64,000 nt of DNA from Acetatifactor muris (GTDB taxonomy: Bacteria > Bacillota > Clostridia > Lachnospirales > Lachnospiraceae): contig NZ_JANJZD010000010.1 in the NCBI RefSeq assembly GCF_024623325.1, forward strand, positions 62,001-126,000, given 5' to 3'. The stretch's first letter is position 1. Each line of letters begins with the position of its first letter. Positions 1-6,641 of this stretch are shown piece by piece. The translations under genes were made by a program, and so were the position numbers. The notes under the pieces are model-generated. The model saw nothing but the letters and a program-made list of their open reading frames with translations, made no database searches and was not told the origin of the DNA.

Positions 1-1030
1 TCATATTGCCCTCCAGGACGGTAATGGTGCTGCCTGCCACCTTCTCCGCCATGCCGACATGATCGGGCCAGCCGGTGTTGTTCCCGATGCCGTTATCATC
101 CCAATCATAGAGGATGATGTCCGCCGGTTCCGGTACATAGGCGTCGTTTTCTTCCCAGATTCCCATCTTCTTTGCCAGCTCTATCATCTGGCCGCATCCG
201 CACTCCAGGGGGATGATGTCATCGAACCCTGCCTCGATTGCTGCTGCAGATATAGTGGTGGCGCAGTATGCGTCCGTGTACTTCACGGAATAGTTCCGCG
301 CCAGCGGCTTATGTCCGTTGTAGGTATCAATAATTACCTTGTGGGAGCCGTCCGACCTTTTCAAGCCTACCCAGCCCTGCATGATGCTCAATATGTGCTG
401 CCTCGCCTGCGTCTCTGTCATAGTTGCCTTACCTCCTTCTGGTTTGGTGCTTGTGCCTGCCGTATTGACCGATGCAGGCTTTACAAACTCGTCATAATAC
501 TTTTGTCCATATCCAGCCCTTTTCTTCTTTACAGCCTCTCCCTGGTTCTTCGGACGCTCAAAATCAATGAGGACGGCATCAGACGCCGCCCTCACAGAAG
601 TTGCAGATTTCAGAATCTCCAGGACATTTCTGTAGCTGGTGGAAAGTTCCTGCATGAGGAAATCCAGCTGCATCTCCAGATCACCGATTGACACGCCCCT
701 GGACTTTGCCAGGTCATAAAGGCCGGCTTTCCTTCCGGGTGATGTCCATTGTGCCAGCCCGTACCCGTACTGTTTATTCGGGAGAGGATGCAGGAACTCC
801 TCTTGGCTGATTTCCCCGCTGTCCACCGCCACTGTGTACGTTTCATCCGTACAGTACAGCTTTCCGGCCTCTTTGAGCCGCGCCTCACAGAGATCCTCCA
901 GGTTCTTAGGATTGAGCCTGGACTCTGCGGACAGATTCCCCATGAGGCCAGCCACTCCATGATTGCTTAGTCCTGCGGATGCCAGATAGTTCCATACCTG
1001 CTCCCGGACCGTACTTCCTTTCAGTGCCAT
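1..1030 (-). CDS. Phage endolysin: tail-lysozyme-type domain plus CHAP/NlpC-like domain (3' end cut)
   Basis: The reading frame opens at ATG 1030 behind a GGAGGGAAACGCT leader and stays open to the window edge, so the C terminus is missing. Residues about 15-150 resemble the Phage_lysozyme2 family: GLMGNLSAESRLNP, then YGYGLAQWTSPGRK, where the early Glu is the expected catalytic acid. After a linker, residues about 225-343 look like a cysteine peptidase/amidase with YCATT (Cys) and, later, DHVGM (His). It lies directly after the holin genes, so it most likely degrades host peptidoglycan at lysis. A tail-associated role is possible because the first domain also occurs in tail lysins. Domain family names are from memory of motifs; the two-domain reading is fairly secure. 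Confidence 0.8.
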   Translation of the reverse strand, partial: MALKGSTVREQVWNYLASAGLSNHGVAGLMGNLSAESRLNPKNLEDLCEARLKEAGKLYCTDETYTVAVDSGEISQEEFLHPLPNKQYGYGLAQWTSPGRKAGLYDLAKSRGVSIGDLEMQLDFLMQELSTSYRNVLEILKSATSVRAASDAVLIDFERPKNQGEAVKKKRAGYGQKYYDEFVKPASVNTAGTSTKPEGGKATMTETQARQHILSIMQGWVGLKRSDGSHKVIIDTYNGHKPLARNYSVKYTDAYCATTISAAAIEAGFDDIIPLECGCGQMIELAKKMGIWEENDAYVPEPADIILYDWDDNGIGNNTGWPDHVGMAEKVAGSTITVLEGNM

Positions 1031-1050
1031 AGCGTTTCCCTCCTCCTACA

Positions 1051-1419
1051 TCATTTTGCAGTCTTTTCTCCCGGAGCTTCACCGGCAGAGTTATTGATAG
1101 TGACACCGGAGCCTGCTTCAATTTTCATCTGCTTCACTGCTGCTTCAATCAGAATGTCCAGCTGTTCATCCGAAAGGGCAATGTTCTTCTCAATAAGCAG
1201 CTCTTTCAGAAACTCCGTAACGTATGCCTTGCGTTCCGGCCCATCATCAGCCCACATGACCTGCTGGGCTTTCAGTACCGCGTACCGAACCCACTTCTCT
1301 GCCAGGGCCAGCTTATCCGCCCCGATGCGCTCCCTTACCCAGGGAATGGCATACCGCGTGATAAGCATGACTGCCACCATGATAACTACCTTCAAAAGCT
1401 CAAATAAAATCTCATTCAT
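1051..1419 (-). CDS. Phage holin, LLH-like
   Basis: This 122-residue protein has one N-terminal hydrophobic segment (about residues 5-25) followed by a charged, helical soluble part, WVRERIGADKLALAEKWVRYAVLKAQQ. That layout matches the Phage_holin_6_1/LLH family. It would permeabilise the cell membrane to release or activate the lysin encoded 20 bases downstream. Its start overlaps the end of the preceding small membrane gene by 8 bases, pointing to translational coupling. Function is inferred from topology and position. Confidence 0.8.
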   Translation of the reverse strand: MNEILFELLKVVIMVAVMLITRYAIPWVRERIGADKLALAEKWVRYAVLKAQQVMWADDGPERKAYVTEFLKELLIEKNIALSDEQLDILIEAAVKQMKIEAGSGVTINNSAGEAPGEKTAK

Positions 1420-1693
1420 TCAGATTTGCCTCCATTTCTTTCTGTCTTTGTTCCTCGTGTTCCCTGTCCTCCAGCTCGAATGACCGCTCCCTCTGCCGCT
1501 CCTTCGTGGTCTTTATCCAGCCCATGACTCCACACTCCCCTCCGCAGGCAGCAAATACGCATGTGCAGAGCGTGTCCGGGATTGCCCCGGTCTGGTAGTA
1601 AAGCCACACCATCACCACGATAAAGAGAAGCAGGAAAACGGCAATCACCGCCAGGATGATGTCCATTGTCCGGACGCTTTTCTTTTCCTTCAT
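1412..1693 (-). CDS. Small single-pass membrane protein of the lysis cassette
   Basis: This is a 93-residue protein with a strong transmembrane helix at about residues 10-32. A cysteine-rich stretch follows (CTCVFAACGGEC, about 43-54), and the tail is very charged and Glu/Arg-rich. It sits between an XhlA-like protein and the LLH-like holin and overlaps the holin start. I do not recognise a family. A role as a second holin, antiholin or spanin-like helper fits the position but is only inference. Confidence 0.6.
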   Translation of the reverse strand: MKEKKSVRTMDIILAVIAVFLLLFIVVMVWLYYQTGAIPDTLCTCVFAACGGECGVMGWIKTTKERQRERSFELEDREHEEQRQKEMEANLNE

Positions 1694-1705
1694 GCCTCGC
1701 CTCCT

Positions 1706-2035
1706 CTACAGCCCAATCTTGGCAAATACAATAGCCAGGACAGCTCCCAGTATCGCGGTTCCGATGTATGCCATCGCTTTCCGCCACTTCTCGCCGTCCC
1801 GGTTCTCGATTTGCTCCAGGCGCTTGCTCTGCTCCTCCTGGACCTTCAACATGTTCTGCATGTTCACCGCCAGCTTTTCTGTGGACGCTGCCAGGTCGGT
1901 CATCTTCTGGATGCTGTTCTCCAGGACTCCGATGCGGTGATTCTGGCGGTCGTTTTCTTCCTTCAACCGCTCATTCTCCGACTCCATCAGCTGCCGGAAC
2001 TGCTCCAGCTCCCTATGTGTCACCGGGTTATCCAT
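1706..2035 (-). CDS. xhlA: XhlA-like hemolysin/holin accessory protein
   Basis: The 109-residue product has a long N-terminal coiled coil (about residues 5-85, heptad-rich with ERLKEENDRQNHRIGVLENS) and one C-terminal transmembrane helix (about 88-107). This is the XhlA layout: a membrane-bound partner that works with a holin. The ATG at 2035 is chosen because GGAAGGAGGTG lies 8 bases upstream. The same frame stays open upstream to an ATG at 2263 and encodes a cysteine-rich segment; that extension overlaps the RT gene and crosses a terminator-like hairpin, so it was not used here. Confidence 0.78.
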   Translation of the reverse strand: MDNPVTHRELEQFRQLMESENERLKEENDRQNHRIGVLENSIQKMTDLAASTEKLAVNMQNMLKVQEEQSKRLEQIENRDGEKWRKAMAYIGTAILGAVLAIVFAKIGL

Positions 2036-2059
2036 AGCCTTTTCACCTCCTTCCACTGA

Positions 2060-2082
2060 AAAACCGCCCTCTCCAGGCGGTC
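2060..2082 (-). terminator. Rho-independent terminator after the DGR reverse transcriptase
   Basis: On the minus strand ACCGCC (2082-2077) pairs with GGCGGT (2069-2064) around a 7-base loop and is followed by a short T run (2064-2060). It lies 80 bases past the RT stop and just before the xhlA ribosome binding site, so it could separate DGR expression from the lysis cassette. The T run is short, so termination may be partial. Confidence 0.55.
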
Positions 2083-2162
2083 TTAAATCTATTCTTAAAT
2101 TCGCACATGCCAGACAAGGCTCCTGCCCTGCCGGTATGTGGAAATTCAAGCAATGCTCACAC

Positions 2163-3359
2163 TTACCATACCAGCTGCAAGTCGTTTCGCATTTCCCATT
2201 CCCCATAGGACATACGCATTTCCTGCTGTATGGGGAGCATGTAAAGAAGTTCTTCCTCTCCATCCTCCAGCTTTCCTCCTTCCGCGGTTGTGAGAACCAT
2301 CTCTTGATATATCTTATCTAAAAGAGCCTGGCTGTCTGTATGGCCCAACATCCCTATGTAGCTGTTGAACCGCTGCGTCACTTCCTGGAGCGTCAGTTTC
2401 CCTTCGGCATACTTCACACAGACACCGGCCAGGTTCCGTTTTATTCGTAATGATGTGCTTTTCCGCACGTTCACTTCGTCCGCCCACACTCTGTATCCTA
2501 CAAATTCGATTCCCTGCGCTATCGGACGGATGCAGGTCTTTTGATTCAGATTAAGCTCCAGCTCCACTTCCAGGAAGGTGCCTATCCGGTCTTTCCATTC
2601 CCGGAGCTGCAATTTGCTGTTGCTCAATATAATCACATCATCCATATAGCGTATATAGTAACGGATTCCCAGGACGCGCTTGCAGAACTGGTCCAGGGCA
2701 TCCAGGTAAATGTTCGCAAAGAGCTGGCTCAAAAGGTTCCCTATCGGCATCCCGACATCATAAAGCCGTTCCTCCAGCGGCACATCCTCCGGATTCTTGC
2801 CAGGTGGCAAGCCGAATGGCGTATGTTTGCAGTCGATAATCCCGTACAGAATCTCCAGCACTCTTTCATCCTTGATTTTCTTTGCCAGGATTTCTTTCAG
2901 TATCCGGTGTGATACACGGTAGAAATATTTGCTTATATCCAGTTTTAGGAAATACCAGGTTTCCCCTTCCTTCCGGGAGACAAGCTCCAGCCAGTATTTC
3001 AGCCGATTCATAGCTCCCAGGCTGCCCCTGCCGGGAATACATCCGTATGTGTCCTTGATGTATCCCGGAACCAGGAGCGGATTCACCACCCGGTAAATCG
3101 CCCATTGGACGATGCGATGACGGAAGGATATTGACATAATCATCCGCAGCTTTGGCTCATGGATATAGAAAATGTAATACCTTTCTATGCAATAGCCGCC
3201 GCTTAGGATTTCCTCTCTTAGCAAAGTGAGCTTTTCCCAGGCGTCCAGATTGTACGCCAGGACATCCTTCTGGTACCGCCTTCCGCTGGAGGCATCCTCC
3301 AGGGCGGCGTGTAGGTTTTCCATAGAGAAGATTAGGTCAAACACTCGTTTTATCTTCAT
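2163..3359 (-). CDS. Diversity-generating retroelement reverse transcriptase
   Basis: This 398-residue protein copies the template-repeat RNA into mutated cDNA. Visible RT motifs are the motif A aspartate in LKLDISKYFYRV (D141), motif B-like GMPIGNLLSQLFANIYL (IGNLLSQ at about 206-212) and the catalytic YMDD at 238-241. The SQ in motif 4, where most retroelement RTs have SP, is typical of DGR RTs. There is no endonuclease, maturase or integrase domain, which argues against a group II intron. The ATG at 3359 is chosen because AGAGAGGATG precedes it; an upstream in-frame start at 3479 would lie in the template-to-RT spacer. It ends the order target, avd, TR, RT. Confidence 0.95.
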   Translation of the reverse strand: MKIKRVFDLIFSMENLHAALEDASSGRRYQKDVLAYNLDAWEKLTLLREEILSGGYCIERYYIFYIHEPKLRMIMSISFRHRIVQWAIYRVVNPLLVPGYIKDTYGCIPGRGSLGAMNRLKYWLELVSRKEGETWYFLKLDISKYFYRVSHRILKEILAKKIKDERVLEILYGIIDCKHTPFGLPPGKNPEDVPLEERLYDVGMPIGNLLSQLFANIYLDALDQFCKRVLGIRYYIRYMDDVIILSNSKLQLREWKDRIGTFLEVELELNLNQKTCIRPIAQGIEFVGYRVWADEVNVRKSTSLRIKRNLAGVCVKYAEGKLTLQEVTQRFNSYIGMLGHTDSQALLDKIYQEMVLTTAEGGKLEDGEEELLYMLPIQQEMRMSYGEWEMRNDLQLVW

Positions 3360-3753
3360 CGCGTCATCCTCTCTAAAAATCTCTGTGTCGCGGCGTTCAC
3401 ATTTTGTGTTACTTGCAGTTTCCAGAGTTGCCTTCTGCTTTGTTTGTCTCCACAGAGGCGGCACCACATACGCACACATGGCACCATTTTTCTCCTGCCT
3501 TGCGGCCCGGAGCGGAAACAGGCTCCTTTAATCTCTCGCACTGCCGGGCAGACCGTAATCTGACCGGTTCTGGCATATGAGAGTAGAGCGGAGCGAAAAC
3601 CAACGTTGTGGTTCGAGTTCGAGCGCGGGTTGTTCAAATTCACGTTGAACACGCCAGCGTTCGCGGCGTTGTTCCAGTTGCCCCCACAGATCGGCAAACG
3701 TAGTGTATAGCCTGCTCCCAAAAGGAAAGCACCCGGTATTCCCGGATGCCTCC
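3360..3753 (-). ncRNA. DGR template RNA region (avd end, TR, spacer)
   Basis: This 394-base interval between avd and the RT start holds the template repeat and then a spacer of about 228 bases. In well-studied DGRs the transcript from the avd end through TR into the spacer is the structured RNA that primes and templates cDNA synthesis. An open frame runs through it (translated residues around TR mimic the target C terminus), but that frame is a by-product of the TR being a copy of coding sequence. RNA boundaries cannot be read from the sequence. Confidence 0.6.
3587..3694 (-). repeat. DGR template repeat (TR)
   Basis: This 108-base minus-strand segment matches the end of the target gene (4244-4351) at a constant offset of 657. 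The two differ at nine positions (plus-strand 3613, 3633, 3634, 3645, 3669, 3670, 3678, 3679, 3691). In every case the TR base on the coding strand is A, and the variable repeat has G or C. The TR holds about 24 adenines, mostly in AAC or AAT codons, the layout that allows many amino acids without creating stops. The promoter-distal end (CGTTGGTTTTCGCTCCGCT) is identical in both copies and is the likely initiation-of-homing region. Confidence 0.95.
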
Positions 3754-4167
3754 CTACCTCTTGCCCTTTGCTGCAGGCGTCTCCTCGTATATGTACTTTT
3801 TATACCCTCCAATCATCGCGCCGATTTCTTTTGACCGGCGCGTCCATTCATCATAGGACGATGAACCTTTCAGATATTTCAGCGCATATGCCAGGGTGAT
3901 AAAATCCTGCAAGGCTTTATTCTTCATATCCAGATTTTTGCACGGAGTTTTCTTATTCTGCTCGAACTGGAGAGCTGCCGCAAGCTCTACCATTTCATTC
4001 ATGCAGTGGGCGATGTCATCTCCCAGGAGTTTCTGGTGCGCCACGCTCCACCGTTCTATGAGCGGCATCGCATACGCGGCCATGTCTAATACTTTCTGCC
4101 TTATCTGGAGATTTTCCGCCTCCTGCTTGCTTATGCCGCCGGTAGTGGCAGCTCTCTTTTCAGACAT
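3754..4167 (-). CDS. avd: DGR accessory variability determinant (Avd-like)
   Basis: This 137-residue, mostly helical basic protein has the size and composition of the Avd four-helix-bundle family, e.g. helices around IRQKVLDMAAYAMPLIERW, HCMNEMVELAAALQFEQ and LQDFITLAYALKYL. Avd binds the DGR reverse transcriptase and template RNA and is needed for mutagenic homing. It starts at ATG 4167 behind ACGGAGGCAAT. It lies between the target-gene hairpin and the TR, exactly where avd sits in Bordetella-phage-type DGRs. The assignment rests on size, predicted helices and context. Confidence 0.85.
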   Translation of the reverse strand: MSEKRAATTGGISKQEAENLQIRQKVLDMAAYAMPLIERWSVAHQKLLGDDIAHCMNEMVELAAALQFEQNKKTPCKNLDMKNKALQDFITLAYALKYLKGSSSYDEWTRRSKEIGAMIGGYKKYIYEETPAAKGKR

Positions 4168-4187
4168 ATTGCCTCCGTAAAGTTATA

Positions 4188-4205
4188 GCCCTGCTACCGC
4201 AGGGC
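4188..4205 (-). other. DGR post-VR hairpin/cruciform with GGTA tetraloop
   Basis: On the coding (minus) strand GCCCTGC, loop GGTA, GCAGGGC forms a perfect 7-bp stem. It begins about 24 bases after the target stop codon and about 39 bases after the variable repeat. DGR target recognition is known to use a hairpin with a 7-10 bp stem and a GRNA loop just downstream of the variable repeat. GGTA satisfies GRNA. There is no T run, so it is not a terminator. Confidence 0.85.
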
Positions 4206-4228
4206 GGTCAGTGATTCAGTGGGCAGTT

Positions 4229-5302
4229 TTACAGTTCTACATAAGCGGAGCGAAAACCAACGTTGTGGTCCGAGTTCGAGCGCGGGTTGCGCAAATTCAC
4301 GCTGAACACGCCAGCGTTCGCGGCGCCGTTCCAGCGGCCCCCACAGAGCGGAAAACGTTCTCCGGCGTTGTTCATCCAATGACCGTCCCCAGCGTAATCT
4401 CCTCCGGGTTCATCCGGATAAATCAGAAGGACTTTCGCCAGCTCCGGAGCCGTCAGGCCGCTTGCCAGCGACATATCCTTGTACTCGCAGTAACGCCCGG
4501 CATCCGCCGCGACAGTAATTCCGGTTGTCAGCTGAATCTTGCCGGACACCCAGTCATATTTCAGAGTTGCAGCCGTCCCAGGCTCCACCAGGGAACCATC
4601 ATTCTTGATAGCTTTCCAGAGAGTAGAGGAAGGCCCCTGGTCGCAGTCCGCTCCGAGTGCTGCATTGTTGTACGGAATCACCTGGATTTCTCCTTCTTTC
4701 AGACGCATGCCGCCTACCCACTCCCAGACGTTGCCGTTCATGTCCTGGATGCCAAACTGTGTCCAGTCATGCCCCCAGGTTGCCGGACCGGAACCGGTAA
4801 ATGTACGTCCGTCATACTGTTTTCCGCTGTCTGTGTACTGGTAGCTTACCTGGCCTTTCTCATAGCTGTGGCCGTGATCGCATCCGTAGCTGTTGTTGCC
4901 ACGCGGCATCGTTCCATTCTTCCGGCACCAGAGGGCAATGCAGGCCCATTCTGCCATCGTCCCCAAGTGGAATCCAGGCCCCTTTGCATCGCAGGCTATC
5001 TTTGCCTGGTCGAAATTGATGTACACATTGGGGTCTCTGTGTGCCAGGGAGTAGGCTCTGCCGTTGATAATCACGTTCTGATACTTAGAATAATAGAATA
5101 CAGAACGTTCCACCTGGGCGCCGTTCTCTGCCACACTGAAAGCAGGATGGATATTCTGGCTCAATCCAGTAACCAGGTCACTATTTTTCATCTTGTAGAT
5201 AGGCACATAAATGGACGGCATATCCATGTCATCCAGAAGAACCACATTCTTGCCTCCCGAAATCTCTTTTACAGCTGCTGCAAACTGGTCGTAATTTCCC
5301 AT
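4229..5302 (-). CDS. DGR-diversified tail protein with C-type lectin/FGE-like fold
   Basis: This 357-residue protein has the FGE-sulfatase-type signature DMNGNVWEW (187-195) and ends with GGRWNGAANAG and VGFRSA, the typical variable C-type-lectin C terminus of DGR targets. Residues about 318-353 are the variable repeat. Position just after the baseplate genes makes it most likely a tail-fibre tip or receptor-binding protein whose ligand surface is rewritten. It starts at ATG 5302 behind GAAGGAGGATTTTATATC. Compared with the template, variable positions already read R, G, S, R and D where the template has N, and L at a position where TR encodes I. The ligand is unknown. Confidence 0.92.
   Translation of the reverse strand: MGNYDQFAAAVKEISGGKNVVLLDDMDMPSIYVPIYKMKNSDLVTGLSQNIHPAFSVAENGAQVERSVFYYSKYQNVIINGRAYSLAHRDPNVYINFDQAKIACDAKGPGFHLGTMAEWACIALWCRKNGTMPRGNNSYGCDHGHSYEKGQVSYQYTDSGKQYDGRTFTGSGPATWGHDWTQFGIQDMNGNVWEWVGGMRLKEGEIQVIPYNNAALGADCDQGPSSTLWKAIKNDGSLVEPGTAATLKYDWVSGKIQLTTGITVAADAGRYCEYKDMSLASGLTAPELAKVLLIYPDEPGGDYAGDGHWMNNAGERFPLCGGRWNGAANAGVFSVNLRNPRSNSDHNVGFRSAYVEL
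4244..4351 (-). repeat. DGR variable repeat (VR)
   Basis: This is the 3' end of the target gene, matching the TR at 3587-3694 with only adenine-position changes (nine of about 24 template adenines altered: A to G or A to C on the coding strand). The non-adenine mismatch at 3695/4352 lies just beyond this boundary, and homology stops at about 3700/4357. The reading frame stays open with the stop 16 bases after the repeat. Confidence 0.95.
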
Positions 5303-5320
5303 GATATAAAATCCTCCTTC

Positions 5321-5659
5321 TTAGATTGCGTAAAGTTTAAGTGTGACATTTGCCATGTTGAAAGGTACCGGCTCCTTCTTGATGGTTGTTTTCTGGCTCT
5401 GGGGGTCCTCCGGGTCATAATCCGGATTGTCAATGACTTCCTCCGTGTACTGGCGCTCCGGAATCTCAATCTGGGCAGCATACCTCACTCCCAGGCCGGT
5501 AGTCACCATGCCGAACTTGTCAATGCAGATGTCGATGGAGACCGGATAGTCCCTCTCGCGTTTCTCCAGGTTCAGCATCAGCTCGTCAGCGAACGTGATT
5601 TTGTTCTTACTGACGGAATACTCCATTTTCGGTCCTTCATTCACATTGATTACATTCAT
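5321..5659 (-). CDS. Unknown tail-region protein upstream of DGR target
   Basis: This 112-residue protein begins at ATG 5659, overlapping the stop of the preceding small gene by one base (TAATG). It lies 18 bases before the DGR target gene, so the three are probably one translational unit. The last residues, ANVTLKLYAI, resemble the end of the 156-residue protein encoded at 5835-6305 (PEVTLKLYVHG), suggesting a shared short structural element. No family was recognised. A tail-fibre adaptor that positions the diversified tip protein is plausible but inferred only from location. Confidence 0.6.
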   Translation of the reverse strand: MNVINVNEGPKMEYSVSKNKITFADELMLNLEKRERDYPVSIDICIDKFGMVTTGLGVRYAAQIEIPERQYTEEVIDNPDYDPEDPQSQKTTIKKEPVPFNMANVTLKLYAI

Positions 5660-5838
5660 TACCTCTTACCTCCTATTCTGTGCGCCTCATGGTAGGCTCT
5701 GTTGGTTTCCATAGCGATGCAGTCCGCCATATCCTTCTGATGTGCGGATGCTCTGGAAGGGTCGATTCCATACTCCCTTAGCGCCTGGTCGCGCTGGTGG
5801 TTCCTCTCGTCACTCCGGATGATAACATTTGCACTCAT
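5659..5838 (-). CDS. Small 59-residue tail-region protein
   Basis: The frame MSANVIIRSDERNHQRDQ to AYHEAHRIGGKR starts at 5838, inside the last codons of the upstream gene, and stops with TAATG shared with the next start. The tight stop-start overlaps on both sides support it as a real gene. It is hydrophilic, helical and charged, with no membrane segment or signal peptide. I recognise no family. It could be a small fibre-assembly chaperone or linker, but nothing in the sequence shows that. Confidence 0.6.
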   Translation of the reverse strand: MSANVIIRSDERNHQRDQALREYGIDPSRASAHQKDMADCIAMETNRAYHEAHRIGGKR

Positions 5839-6305
5839 GCCGCATTACCTCCGTGGACATACAGCTTCAGCGTTACTTCCGGGGCGCTCCCGGTGTATTT
5901 GACCTTGAAACCGTTCAGCTGCTTGTCATAGATGACTACATCGCCAACATTGGTTACATCACCCTGGATTTCTGCATCCACCCGGTAGTCCAGGGTATCC
6001 CTTGCCACAGACAGCGCCACCGTCTGGGCGGAATTATTGTTGTAGAAATCCTCGTTGGTGTTCTTGAGCGTCCTGGTGATGACTTCGCCGCCCACGTTGC
6101 TGATCTGGCGCTCGTGCTTATACACGACTTCCGCCAGGAACTCCCCCAGGAGGTTTCCGCTGTCCACCCCATCCTCGATGTTGTTGAAATGGAACTCGTC
6201 CTGCGGCGTCCCCTCCTGGATGCCCGGCACGTCATCCACCCACGGCGTCTTGACGTATGTGCCGGTCGCGTTTTTGTGTAGATATGGCTGCTCTCTACCG
6301 TACAT
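5835..6305 (-). CDS. Phage tail/fibre structural protein, unknown family
   Basis: This 156-residue protein starts MYGREQPYLHKNATGTYVKT and ends PEVTLKLYVHGGNAA. Its start overlaps the upstream stop by one base, and its end overlaps the 59-residue gene by four bases. The segment QDEFHFNNIEDGV is like short N-terminal adhesin/fibre attachment segments seen in Clostridial phage tail proteins. It lies between the gpI-like baseplate protein and the DGR target, so a fibre shaft or baseplate-fibre connector is the likely role. Confidence 0.55.
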   Translation of the reverse strand: MYGREQPYLHKNATGTYVKTPWVDDVPGIQEGTPQDEFHFNNIEDGVDSGNLLGEFLAEVVYKHERQISNVGGEVITRTLKNTNEDFYNNNSAQTVALSVARDTLDYRVDAEIQGDVTNVGDVVIYDKQLNGFKVKYTGSAPEVTLKLYVHGGNAA

Positions 6306-6622
6306 TACTGCTCAACCTCCTTCTCATAGATTGGGAACTCAAATTTTACGAGTACCCCCTGGTTCGTGGCCCTCACCACCTTCGTCTCCTGGTAGCCGCA
6401 CTGTTTCCCCTTCACGTCGATTATCCTGACCGCCGTGATAGTCTGTGATCCGGTGGAAACCCTGGGAAGGCTCACGATGACTTCCACCGTGTTCCCGACT
6501 ATGCGCTTGGTATTGATTTTAGCCTTATACCAGGCGTCACCCACACGGTACTCAAACAGCACCAGGGCTTTCAGCCAGTCGTTCCTCCGGTCATTCATAA
6601 ATTCAGTTGACCAAAAAGACAT
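6305..6622 (-). CDS. Baseplate-proximal structural protein, unknown
   Basis: This 105-residue protein begins MSFWSTEFMNDRRNDWLKAL behind a GGAGGTGCAGGAAA leader. It appears beta-rich (VGDAWYKAKINTKRIVGNTVEVIVSLP), with no membrane segment. It follows the gpI-like gene by 19 bases and overlaps the next start. I recognise no family. By position it is part of the baseplate-fibre junction. Confidence 0.5.
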   Translation of the reverse strand: MSFWSTEFMNDRRNDWLKALVLFEYRVGDAWYKAKINTKRIVGNTVEVIVSLPRVSTGSQTITAVRIIDVKGKQCGYQETKVVRATNQGVLVKFEFPIYEKEVEQ

Positions 6623-6641
6623 TTTCCTGCACCTCCTTCAT

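Noticed and set aside
2163..3359. Group II intron or retron reverse transcriptase
   Set aside because: No maturase or endonuclease domain, motif 4 reads IGNLLSQ, and TR, VR and avd are present, so DGR explains it.
3356..3721. Open frame across the template repeat encoding a target-like segment
   Set aside because: It has no good ribosome site and exists because TR is a copy of coding sequence; treated as DGR RNA.
4211..5695. 494-residue plus-strand open frame opposite the DGR target
   Set aside because: Antisense to a well-supported gene, no ribosome site or family features.
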